From NCBI GenBank assembly GCA_003241285.1, contig QFOT01000116.1, positions 1-7,351 of the forward strand: a stretch of 7,351 bases of DNA, written 5' to 3'. The notes under the pieces are model-generated. The model did no database searches. It was given only the letters and a program-made list of their open reading frames with translations, and was not told the DNA's origin. This document shows positions 1 through 4,572 of this stretch, one piece after another (positions within the stretch are counted from its first letter, which is position 1; every line of letters starts with the position of its first letter). This DNA is from Micavibrio aeruginosavorus (GTDB lineage Bacteria; Pseudomonadota; Alphaproteobacteria; Micavibrionales; Micavibrionaceae). The position numbers and the translations under genes were made by a program.

Positions 1-2
1 AG

Positions 3-44
3 CAAATTTTTATGAAAATTAGAGATAAATTTGAACTAAAATGA
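3..44 (+). CDS. 3' end of an unidentified upstream gene
   Basis: An open frame enters from the left edge and ends in TGA at 42-44, reading ...QIFMKIRDKFELK. Its stop overlaps the trmJ start as ATGA (41-44), the classic arrangement for translational coupling. It could instead be a ten-codon leader peptide starting at the ATG at 12-14. Too little is visible to name a product. The reason to believe in it is that trmJ has no recognisable Shine-Dalgarno of its own, so ribosomes ending here could supply its initiation. Confidence 0.4.
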   Translation, partial: QIFMKIRDKFELK

Positions 45-772
45 CGCATTCCACCCCTATATTTGTTTTGGTTGAGCCTCAAATGGGGGAAAATATTGGC
101 GCTTGTGCCCGGGCGATGCTCAATTGCGGGTTTCGAGACTTAAGGATTGTAAACCCTCGGGATGGCTGGCCCAATGAAAAAGCCGATGCCATGTCCGCAG
201 GAGCTCTTGAACTAATAAATCCGATCCAAGTTTATTCAACCGTGCAGGAGGCGATTGCGGATTGCCATTATATATATGCGACTGCCGCCGATCCTAGGGA
301 CATGGTAAAACCCCTTCTCACAGCCCGCAAAGCCGCGTCAGATATGAAGCAAAGAATTAAGGACGGCCAGAAAGTCGCTGTTTTATTTGGCAGAGAAAGA
401 ACCGGGCTTAATAATCAGGAAATTGCCCTTTGCCACGACCATATATCCATTCCCTTAAACCAAGACTTCAACTCGCTCAACCTTGGGCAAGCCGCCCTGC
501 TCATTGCCTATGAATTCTATCAGCTCGACGACAAGGAAGATTACAAACTGCCAACCGGCAAGAGCTTTCCCGCGAAAGCAAAAGATTTCAACGACTTAAT
601 GGAAAGACTTGAGCTAGAGCTTGAGAGTGGCCGATTTTTCAAATCACCTGAGATGAAAGAGACAATGGTCAGAAATATAAGGAATTTTCTTAGCCGCGGT
701 GTACCAACCGATCAGGAAGTAAAAACCTTTCACGGCGTAATTTCGGCTTTACTTGGCAAAAACAGGAAATAA
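41..772 (+). CDS. trmJ: tRNA (cytidine/uridine-2'-O-)-methyltransferase TrmJ, SPOUT family
   Basis: This is a 243-residue SpoU/TrmH-type enzyme expected to transfer a methyl group from S-adenosylmethionine to the 2'-OH of a pyrimidine at position 32 of tRNA anticodon loops, in the cytosol. Three SPOUT motifs are visible. Motif 1 is NIGACARAM at residues 18-26 with the conserved Asn18 and Arg24. Motif 2 is LFGRERTGLNNQEI at 115-128. Motif 3 is IPLNQDFNSLNLGQAALL at 137-154. Motifs 2 and 3 form the trefoil-knot cofactor site. Residues about 165-243 are the helical C-terminal extension of the TrmJ branch, and the total length matches the family. The ATG at 41 has no clear Shine-Dalgarno but overlaps the stop of the preceding frame. 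The exact methylated nucleoside cannot be told from sequence; a close TrmH-family paralogue such as LasT is the alternative. Confidence 0.9.
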   Translation: MTHSTPIFVLVEPQMGENIGACARAMLNCGFRDLRIVNPRDGWPNEKADAMSAGALELINPIQVYSTVQEAIADCHYIYATAADPRDMVKPLLTARKAASDMKQRIKDGQKVAVLFGRERTGLNNQEIALCHDHISIPLNQDFNSLNLGQAALLIAYEFYQLDDKEDYKLPTGKSFPAKAKDFNDLMERLELELESGRFFKSPEMKETMVRNIRNFLSRGVPTDQEVKTFHGVISALLGKNRK

Positions 773-773
773 A

Positions 774-800
774 AAAAGCCGCCCTTTTGAGGCGGCTTTT
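774..800. terminator. Bidirectional intrinsic terminator between trmJ and rpsD
   Basis: A perfect 10-bp stem, AAAAGCCGCC (774-783) with GGCGGCTTTT (791-800), encloses a 7-nt loop. On the plus strand the stem ends in TTTT. On the minus strand it is followed by seven T residues (complement of 771-777), so it should stop rpsD transcription especially well. It lies right at the stop of trmJ and 23 nt beyond the stop of rpsD, serving both convergent genes. Confidence 0.9.
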
Positions 801-822
801 CTGAATTCTTATCGAAGTCGAA

Positions 823-1434
823 TTAACGTGAGTAGAATTCGACGACCAGGTTCGGTTCCATGTGAACCGGATACGGAACATCTTCCAGTTTCGGCGCGCG
901 CAGGTAAGTTGCTTTCGTGCCATCGACTGTCAGGTAGTCCGGTGTGTCGCGTTCTGAAGATTCACCCGCCGCTATAACAACAGCCAGTTGTCTGGATTTT
1001 TCTTTTACTTCAATGACGTCGCCGTCTTTCACGAGGTAAGAAGGAATATTGACGGATTTGCCGTTTACAGTCACGTGGCAGTGGCTGACAAACTGGCGAG
1101 CCGCGAAAACGGTTGCGACGAATTTTGCACGGTAGACAACCGCATCCAGACGACGCTCCAATAGACCGATCAGGTTTTGACCTGTATCGCCGCGCATACG
1201 AAGCGCTTCGTGGTAGTATTTCAGGAATTGTTTTTCGCCGATGTTACCGTAGTAACCTTTCAGCTTTTGTTTCGCACGAAGCTGAATACCGTAATCGGTT
1301 GGCTTGCCGCGCTGTGCGCCGTGCATACCTGGTCCAGTTTGACGTGAGTTGTAAGGAGATTTTGTACGACCCCAAAGGTTGCAACCAAGGCGGCGGTCGA
1401 TTTTATGTTTTGCAGACAGGCGTTTACCAGCCAT
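823..1434 (-). CDS. rpsD: 30S ribosomal protein S4
   Basis: S4 is a primary binder of 16S rRNA that nucleates assembly of the 30S body and lines the mRNA entry region. The 203-residue protein has the usual length. The N-terminal S4 domain (about 3-93) begins with KHKIDRRLG and includes QLRAKQKLKGYYG (51-63) and GDTGQNLIGLLERRLD (82-97). The S4 RNA-binding fold (about 94-155) includes AARQFVSHCHVTVNGKSVNI (111-130) and PSYLVKDGDVIEV (131-143). There are no N-terminal zinc cysteines, so this is the C- form usual in alphaproteobacteria. It is a lone gene here, outside an alpha-type ribosomal operon. A purine-rich AGAGAAG precedes the ATG by about five bases. It has its own strong promoter and a structured leader. 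Confidence 0.98.
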   Translation of the reverse strand: MAGKRLSAKHKIDRRLGCNLWGRTKSPYNSRQTGPGMHGAQRGKPTDYGIQLRAKQKLKGYYGNIGEKQFLKYYHEALRMRGDTGQNLIGLLERRLDAVVYRAKFVATVFAARQFVSHCHVTVNGKSVNIPSYLVKDGDVIEVKEKSRQLAVVIAAGESSERDTPDYLTVDGTKATYLRAPKLEDVPYPVHMEPNLVVEFYSR

Positions 1435-1469
1435 TTTACTTCTCTTTCTTCTTGTTGTTGTCCCGCTTC

Positions 1470-1524
1470 CCTCCGAAGAGGATTGATTCCAGCTTTAATG
1501 CTGATTCAACGACGCTTTCGCGTC
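1470..1524 (-). promoter_or_regulatory. rpsD 5' leader with three tandem small hairpins
   Basis: In the rpsD transcript, read downward from about 1535, three hairpins follow each other with gaps of 7 and 8 nt. They are GACGC-GAAA-GCGTC (1524-1511, a GNRA loop), CAGC-ATTAAA-GCTG (1503-1490) and CCTC-TTCG-GAGG (1481-1470, a C(UUCG)G loop). The third arm contains GGAGG, a good anti-16S match with no start codon at working distance. S4 is known to repress its own message in enterobacteria (alpha operon) and in Bacillus (rpsD leader), using different RNA folds. An autoregulatory role here is inference only. Confidence 0.5.
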
Positions 1525-1541
1525 TTTGCAGGAATGGGCGT

Positions 1542-1570
1542 TTTATAGGTAAAACCGAGGCCTATGTCAA
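1542..1570 (-). promoter_or_regulatory. Sigma70-type promoter of rpsD
   Basis: Read on the minus strand, TTGACA (1570-1565), a 17-bp spacer and TATAAA (1547-1542) match the housekeeping consensus at 11 of 12 positions. The transcription start would be near 1535, giving a leader of about 100 nt before the rpsD ATG at 1434. This strength suits a ribosomal protein gene. Confidence 0.88.
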
Positions 1571-1653
1571 CAACTACGCTTATCCACAAACAAATCAGGA
1601 CCATAATCATCCTATTTCTTGACGGGTCGCCCTGCTTATCTGCATAAAAAGGC

Positions 1654-1854
1654 ATGATCCCTTGTCCCTGCCGAGGCACCACAGAAACTGAAGCCCGTGC
1701 CGCTTTGCGCTGCATGAGCCTTCCGGAGTTATCCAGCGACTGGAAAAAGATATCTGTCGATGCTACCGGCGGCAAAGCCCTTAAATGCGGAATGTGCCGC
1801 CCCAATTGGCAGCGTTTAGCGAGAGAAACGATCCATGAGTTAACCGCAGGATAA
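1654..1854 (+). CDS. Doubtful small cysteine-bearing protein, divergent from rpsD
   Basis: This 66-codon frame is the only plausible gene in 1571-1929. The product is unrecognised. It is soluble, with CPC at residues 4-6, one Cys at 20, and CGMC at 48-51 followed by RPNWQRLARETIHEL, so a small metal-binding or redox site is conceivable. An in-frame stop at 1645-1647 fixes the start at the ATG at 1654 or a later one. There is no spaced Shine-Dalgarno; AAAAAGG sits right against the ATG. A TTGACG (1619-1624), 18-bp spacer and CATAAA (1643-1648) would place transcription at or next to the ATG, so a leaderless message is possible. A minus-strand frame also spans this area but runs through the rpsD promoter. 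The frame may be chance. Confidence 0.33.
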   Translation: MIPCPCRGTTETEARAALRCMSLPELSSDWKKISVDATGGKALKCGMCRPNWQRLARETIHELTAG

Positions 1855-1877
1855 AACTTGCAGCATTCTCCCCTTCA

Positions 1878-1892
1878 GTATTAGATTAATAC
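1878..1892. promoter_or_regulatory. AT-rich palindrome upstream of the 60-residue ORF
   Basis: GTATTA-GAT-TAATAC is a perfect inverted repeat with 6-bp arms in the AT-rich stretch before the gene at 1930. A TTGCAG (1858-1863) with a weak TTAGAT (1881-1886) at 17 bp would put the -10 inside the palindrome, and a CATAAT lies at 1894-1899. The region therefore probably holds the promoter of the 1930-2708 unit, and the palindrome could be an operator. AT-rich palindromes of this size also arise by chance. Confidence 0.3.
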
Positions 1893-1929
1893 CCATAATA
1901 AATAACAATGATTCAGGGAGAATCGAATA

Positions 1930-2112
1930 ATGGAAGCTAAAATAGAGTCATGGTCCCCGCCGACCTCGTCACCGATACCATCTAATTACCTGCCCCAGAA
2001 TTTTGCTGCAGCTCATAATCCACCGGAACCCTCGACACAGCCCGACATAGTTGATGAAAGAGATTTCCCAAATGTCATCTATGCGTCAAGGCCCCAAGAC
2101 CGCGTTCCCTGA
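1930..2112 (+). CDS. Small proline-rich hypothetical protein
   Basis: This 60-residue product is not recognised. It is rich in proline (11), serine and acidic residues, with short runs such as SPPTSSPIPS (9-18) and NPPEPSTQPD (30-39), and ends in a more ordered-looking DFPNVIYASRPQDRVP. No membrane segment, signal peptide or cysteine is present, so it is probably disordered. Support for translation is good: AGGGAGAA lies about 6 bases before the ATG. It sits 71 nt upstream of the YciF-like gene in the same direction, with no convincing promoter between, so the two are probably cotranscribed and the protein may act in the same stress response. That link is inference. Confidence 0.6.
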   Translation: MEAKIESWSPPTSSPIPSNYLPQNFAAAHNPPEPSTQPDIVDERDFPNVIYASRPQDRVP

Positions 2113-2139
2113 TTTGCAGGAACCTAATTATCCTTTCGT

Positions 2140-2167
2140 GATTGGTTGTGCACCTCAACAACCAATC
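2140..2167 (+). promoter_or_regulatory. Perfect 10-bp hairpin directly upstream of the YciF-like gene
   Basis: GATTGGTTGT (2140-2149) and ACAACCAATC (2158-2167) are exact inverted repeats around an 8-nt loop. No T-run follows, so it is a poor intrinsic terminator. It ends 16 nt before the ATG at 2184 and just before the AAGGG Shine-Dalgarno (2171-2175). It could be an operator, an mRNA-stabilising or processing structure, or a device that sets the ratio of the two genes. Confidence 0.5.
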
Positions 2168-2183
2168 CATAAGGGTATTAAAA

Positions 2184-2708
2184 ATGGCAAAATCCAAAAC
2201 AACGACTCTTGAAGATTTATTCGAAGAACAATTGCACGACATTTATTTTGCAGAAGGCAAACTTCACAAAGCTCTTGGCAAAATGGCTAAAAAAGCTCCA
2301 GACGCAAAACTTTCTTCGGCTTTCCTAAAACATCAGGAAGAAACCTCTTCACAGATCGAAAAACTTGAGCAGGTCATGACCTCGCTTGACATTAAGGTTA
2401 AAGGTAAGAAATGCCCTGCGATCCTTGGCATTATTGAAGAAGCGGAAGAATTGATGTCTGACTTTGCCGGTGAGGACGAAGTGCTTTGCGCAGCAATGAT
2501 CTCCGCCGCTCAAAAAGCCGAGCATTATGAAATCGCAACTTACGGCACCCTCGTATGCTGGGCAAACGAGCTGGGATATAAACAGCAGGCGAAATTGCTG
2601 ACCTCTATCCTGGAACAAGAGAAAAAAACAGATATGAATCTGACGCAACTCGCCGAAGGCGGGATTAATCAGGCTGCGGAAACCCCTTCCAGTAAAAAAG
2701 CCGCCTAA
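2184..2708 (+). CDS. YciE/YciF ferritin-like family (DUF892) stress protein
   Basis: The 174-residue protein belongs to the DUF892 family, ferritin-like four-helix bundles typified by E. coli YciF (166 residues), which is induced by osmotic and other stresses; its biochemical role is not settled. Visible family features are LEDLFEEQLHDIYFAEGKL (9-27, helix 1, with the candidate di-metal ligand Glu24), KHQEETSSQIEKLE (49-62), KAEHYEIATYGTL (111-123, with Glu113, His114 and Glu116) and LEQEKKTD (143-150, Glu144). The C-terminus is a lysine/alanine tail. A TTG at 2142 in frame would add 14 residues, but it lies inside the hairpin stem; the ATG at 2184, preceded by AAGGG at 8 bases and giving the family-like start MAKSKTTTLEDLF, is preferred. 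It is cytosolic, probably cotranscribed with the 1930 gene. Confidence 0.92.
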   Translation: MAKSKTTTLEDLFEEQLHDIYFAEGKLHKALGKMAKKAPDAKLSSAFLKHQEETSSQIEKLEQVMTSLDIKVKGKKCPAILGIIEEAEELMSDFAGEDEVLCAAMISAAQKAEHYEIATYGTLVCWANELGYKQQAKLLTSILEQEKKTDMNLTQLAEGGINQAAETPSSKKAA

Positions 2709-2731
2709 TTCGTTTCTAATAGAAAAAATAA

Positions 2732-2760
2732 AAAGGGATGTTCATATTGAGCATCCCTTT
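2732..2760 (+). terminator. Terminator after the YciF-like gene
   Basis: A 13-bp stem with one G-U pair, AAAGGGATGTTCA (2732-2744) with TGAGCATCCCTTT (2748-2760), closes on a 3-nt loop. On the plus strand the stem ends in TTT, then CGTCGT, so the U-tract is short. On the minus strand the tail is T-rich. It lies 23 nt beyond the stop codon at 2708 and separates this unit from the pilin-like gene's promoter. Confidence 0.75.
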
Positions 2761-2784
2761 CGTCGTATCGTCCCGGTATAAAAT

Positions 2785-2813
2785 TTGCTATCAAGGCTTT
2801 AGCAGCCTATAAA
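2785..2813 (+). promoter_or_regulatory. Probable sigma70 promoter of the pilin-like gene
   Basis: TTGCTA (2785-2790), a 17-bp spacer and TATAAA (2808-2813) give a good housekeeping match. Transcription would start near 2820, leaving a leader of only about 10 nt before the ATG at 2830, so the GGGAA at 2816-2820 would be mostly outside the message. The spacer contains a 5-bp inverted repeat, AGGCT-TTAGC-AGCCT (2794-2808), touching the -10 box, a possible repressor site. Confidence 0.55.
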
Positions 2814-2829
2814 CTGGGAAAATAAAGCG

Positions 2830-3600
2830 ATGAAAAAGAACGGATTTACGCTCGTAGAACTTTCGATAGTCATGATTATTATCGGGCTTCTGATCGGGGG
2901 GATACTTAAAGGCCAGGAATTAATTACAAATTCCAAAGTTGCCCGTACAATTAAGGATTTGAAAAGCTTTCAGTCTGGAATCCTTATTTTTCAAGACTCT
3001 TACAATGGCATTCCAGGCGATATTGCCTATGCCACTACTCTTGTTCCCGGCTGCACATCGGCCAATAATTGCGCTAATGGCAACGGCAATTTAAAGGTAG
3101 GTGTAGAAGAACTGGATGCCTGGCATTACTTTCAAAACAAATCTATTTCATCTGAAAACGTCCAGTTTTGGAAACATTTGGCTCTGGCTGACATTATCGG
3201 AGGCATTAATCCGGGGGCAAGCGTTATTGATTGGGGACAAACCTTCCCCGCCGGCCCATTTGACGGCGGCTATACGGTGGCAGACACAGTCGGCGCTGGT
3301 ATGGGAAGTGATGACACCTCTTTTGCAGGCCGAATATTTCGTGTCCACAATTGCGCACTGAGCTGCAATGAACTCGAAGGGCCTAATGCTACAGTTCTCT
3401 CAACGACCGCAGCTGCATCGATTGATCGTAAAATGGATGACGGATCGCCATTGACGGGAACAATTCGCGCATCAGGTGCCGGTGCCGCGCATGTCGGGGG
3501 CGCCGATGCCTGCACGGATAGAAGCGGAGCGACAGGAACTTATAATGAAGGCAGCACCGCCGGAGAAGCCTGTGCTTTGTATTTCAGAGTAAGCCAGTAG
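2830..3600 (+). CDS. Prepilin-type (type II/IV pilin-like) protein
   Basis: This 256-residue protein has a class III signal, MKKNG|FTLVEL, to be cut after Gly5 and N-methylated at Phe6 by a prepilin peptidase. Glu10 is the conserved Glu5 of the mature form, and residues 6-27 form the hydrophobic helix that anchors the subunit and packs the filament core. The extracytoplasmic part has six cysteines (75, 81, 175, 179, 228, 248), enough for three disulfides, and an IDRKMDDGSPLTGTIRA stretch (198-214); I recall a similar DDG motif in large alphaproteobacterial pilin-like proteins. It is about 100 residues longer than a minor pseudopilin. No secretion ATPase, platform protein or peptidase lies nearby, so it is an orphan that must use machinery encoded elsewhere. 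Major pilin, minor pilin and type II pseudopilin roles cannot be separated. TTTTTT follows the stop without a solid stem. Confidence 0.88.
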   Translation: MKKNGFTLVELSIVMIIIGLLIGGILKGQELITNSKVARTIKDLKSFQSGILIFQDSYNGIPGDIAYATTLVPGCTSANNCANGNGNLKVGVEELDAWHYFQNKSISSENVQFWKHLALADIIGGINPGASVIDWGQTFPAGPFDGGYTVADTVGAGMGSDDTSFAGRIFRVHNCALSCNELEGPNATVLSTTAAASIDRKMDDGSPLTGTIRASGAGAAHVGGADACTDRSGATGTYNEGSTAGEACALYFRVSQ

Positions 3601-3676
3601 ACTGTTTTTTAAGCCTCATGTCTTGCCAAATCCTTCCTCTATGTTCATTATCCGCCAAACACTGCGCAGGATCTGA

Positions 3677-4486
3677 ATGTTAGACAATATCATCGATAGT
3701 ATTATTCTTGGCATCGTCGAGGGCCTGACGGAATTCATCCCTGTTTCCTCGACTGGCCATTTGATTCTGACAGAATCGATTCTCAATCGCCACCATGAAA
3801 CCGCCGGGGTGTTCGATGTCTTTATTCAGGTCGGCGCAATTTTGGCGGTTGTATGGGCACGCCGCATGCGCATTTTAAAGATGGCGATTGGTTTACCTAA
3901 TGAACGGGCAGAACAACTCCTTGCCGCCAAGATTATCATTGCCTTTATTCCCGCGGCGATTGCAGGTTTTTTCCTGCACGGGTTCATCAAGGAAGTTTTG
4001 TTCTCACCCTGGGTTGTCGCCATTGGCCTTATTGTCGGTGGCATTTTCATGTTATTTGCCGAACGCTTGTCAAAACCACCAATGATTACCAATATGGAAT
4101 CAATGTCATTGAAGATGGCTTTGGGCGTTGGCCTTTGCCAGGTAGCCGCTCTTATTCCGGGCATTTCCCGCGCCGGAGCTTCGATTGTCGGCGCCCGCAT
4201 GCTCGGTGTTGAGATGAGAACAGCTGCCGAGTTCTCCTTCTTTCTGGCGATCCCTACTATCTTCGGTGCAGCCGCATTTGATATGTATCAAAACTGGGAT
4301 ATCGTCAGCGCAAGCGATCTCCCCTGGTTTGCCCTTGGCACAATCGCGGCTTTTTTCTCAGCCCTGATCGTCGTCAACTGGATGATTAATTTTGTTGGCA
4401 AGCATGGTTTTAAGCCATTTGGTTACTATCGTATTGTAGTTGGTATCATTGTCTTAATCTTTTTATCTCTCGGCTACATTAACTGA
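3677..4486 (+). CDS. uppP: Undecaprenyl-diphosphate phosphatase (BacA/UppP)
   Basis: This integral membrane enzyme hydrolyses undecaprenyl diphosphate to the monophosphate, recycling the lipid carrier for peptidoglycan and other envelope glycans; overexpression of the family confers bacitracin resistance. The 269 residues match the usual length. Motif 1 is EGLTEFIPVSSTGHL (15-29), with Glu15, Glu19, Ser24 and His28 equivalent to catalytic residues of E. coli BacA. Motif 2 is PGISRAGAS (161-169), with Arg165 as the phosphate-binding arginine; Ala166 replaces the Ser common in E. coli-type enzymes, a mild variation. Several hydrophobic helices are evident, the last at about 250-267. AGGA lies six bases before the ATG. 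No glycan-biosynthesis partner is adjacent, as is normal for this gene. Confidence 0.97.
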   Translation: MLDNIIDSIILGIVEGLTEFIPVSSTGHLILTESILNRHHETAGVFDVFIQVGAILAVVWARRMRILKMAIGLPNERAEQLLAAKIIIAFIPAAIAGFFLHGFIKEVLFSPWVVAIGLIVGGIFMLFAERLSKPPMITNMESMSLKMALGVGLCQVAALIPGISRAGASIVGARMLGVEMRTAAEFSFFLAIPTIFGAAAFDMYQNWDIVSASDLPWFALGTIAAFFSALIVVNWMINFVGKHGFKPFGYYRIVVGIIVLIFLSLGYIN

Positions 4487-4546
4487 TTCGAATAGATAAA
4501 ATTGATTACATAATTTACCCCTACTTTAGGAGCCCCTGATATTCTT

Positions 4547-4563
4547 TTCTGGTTCAACCAGAA
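4547..4563 (+). promoter_or_regulatory. Palindrome abutting the Shine-Dalgarno of the beta-helix gene
   Basis: TTCTGGTTCAACCAGAA is a perfect 17-nt inverted repeat. In RNA it folds as a 6-bp stem with a 5-nt loop, and its right arm ends in AGAA, running straight into the AGAAGGG Shine-Dalgarno (4560-4566) of the ATG at 4573. It could control translation as a hairpin or bind a dimeric regulator as DNA. The rest of the 86-nt gap after uppP is AT-rich, with CATAAT at 4509-4514 but no convincing -35. Confidence 0.42.
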
Positions 4564-4572
4564 GGGTTATCA

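Noticed and set aside
1506..1805. Minus-strand 99-residue frame upstream of rpsD
   Set aside because: It reads through the near-consensus rpsD promoter and the first leader hairpin, has no recognisable domain, and is best explained as chance.
1571..1860. A structured small RNA (6S, SRP or tmRNA) in the gap upstream of rpsD
   Set aside because: None of the conserved sequence signatures of these RNAs, nor a long self-complementary rod, could be found by eye on either strand.
2142..2183. TTG start extending the YciF-like protein by 14 residues
   Set aside because: It falls within the 10-bp hairpin stem and lacks a Shine-Dalgarno; the ATG at 2184 has AAGGG and begins like family members.
3594..3610. 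Terminator after the pilin-like gene (TTTTTT at 3605-3610)
   Set aside because: The only stem before the T-run is three or four base pairs (CAG...CTG), too weak to call.
3826..4200. Minus-strand 124-residue frame inside uppP
   Set aside because: It is antisense to a clear uppP with intact catalytic motifs and resembles no family.
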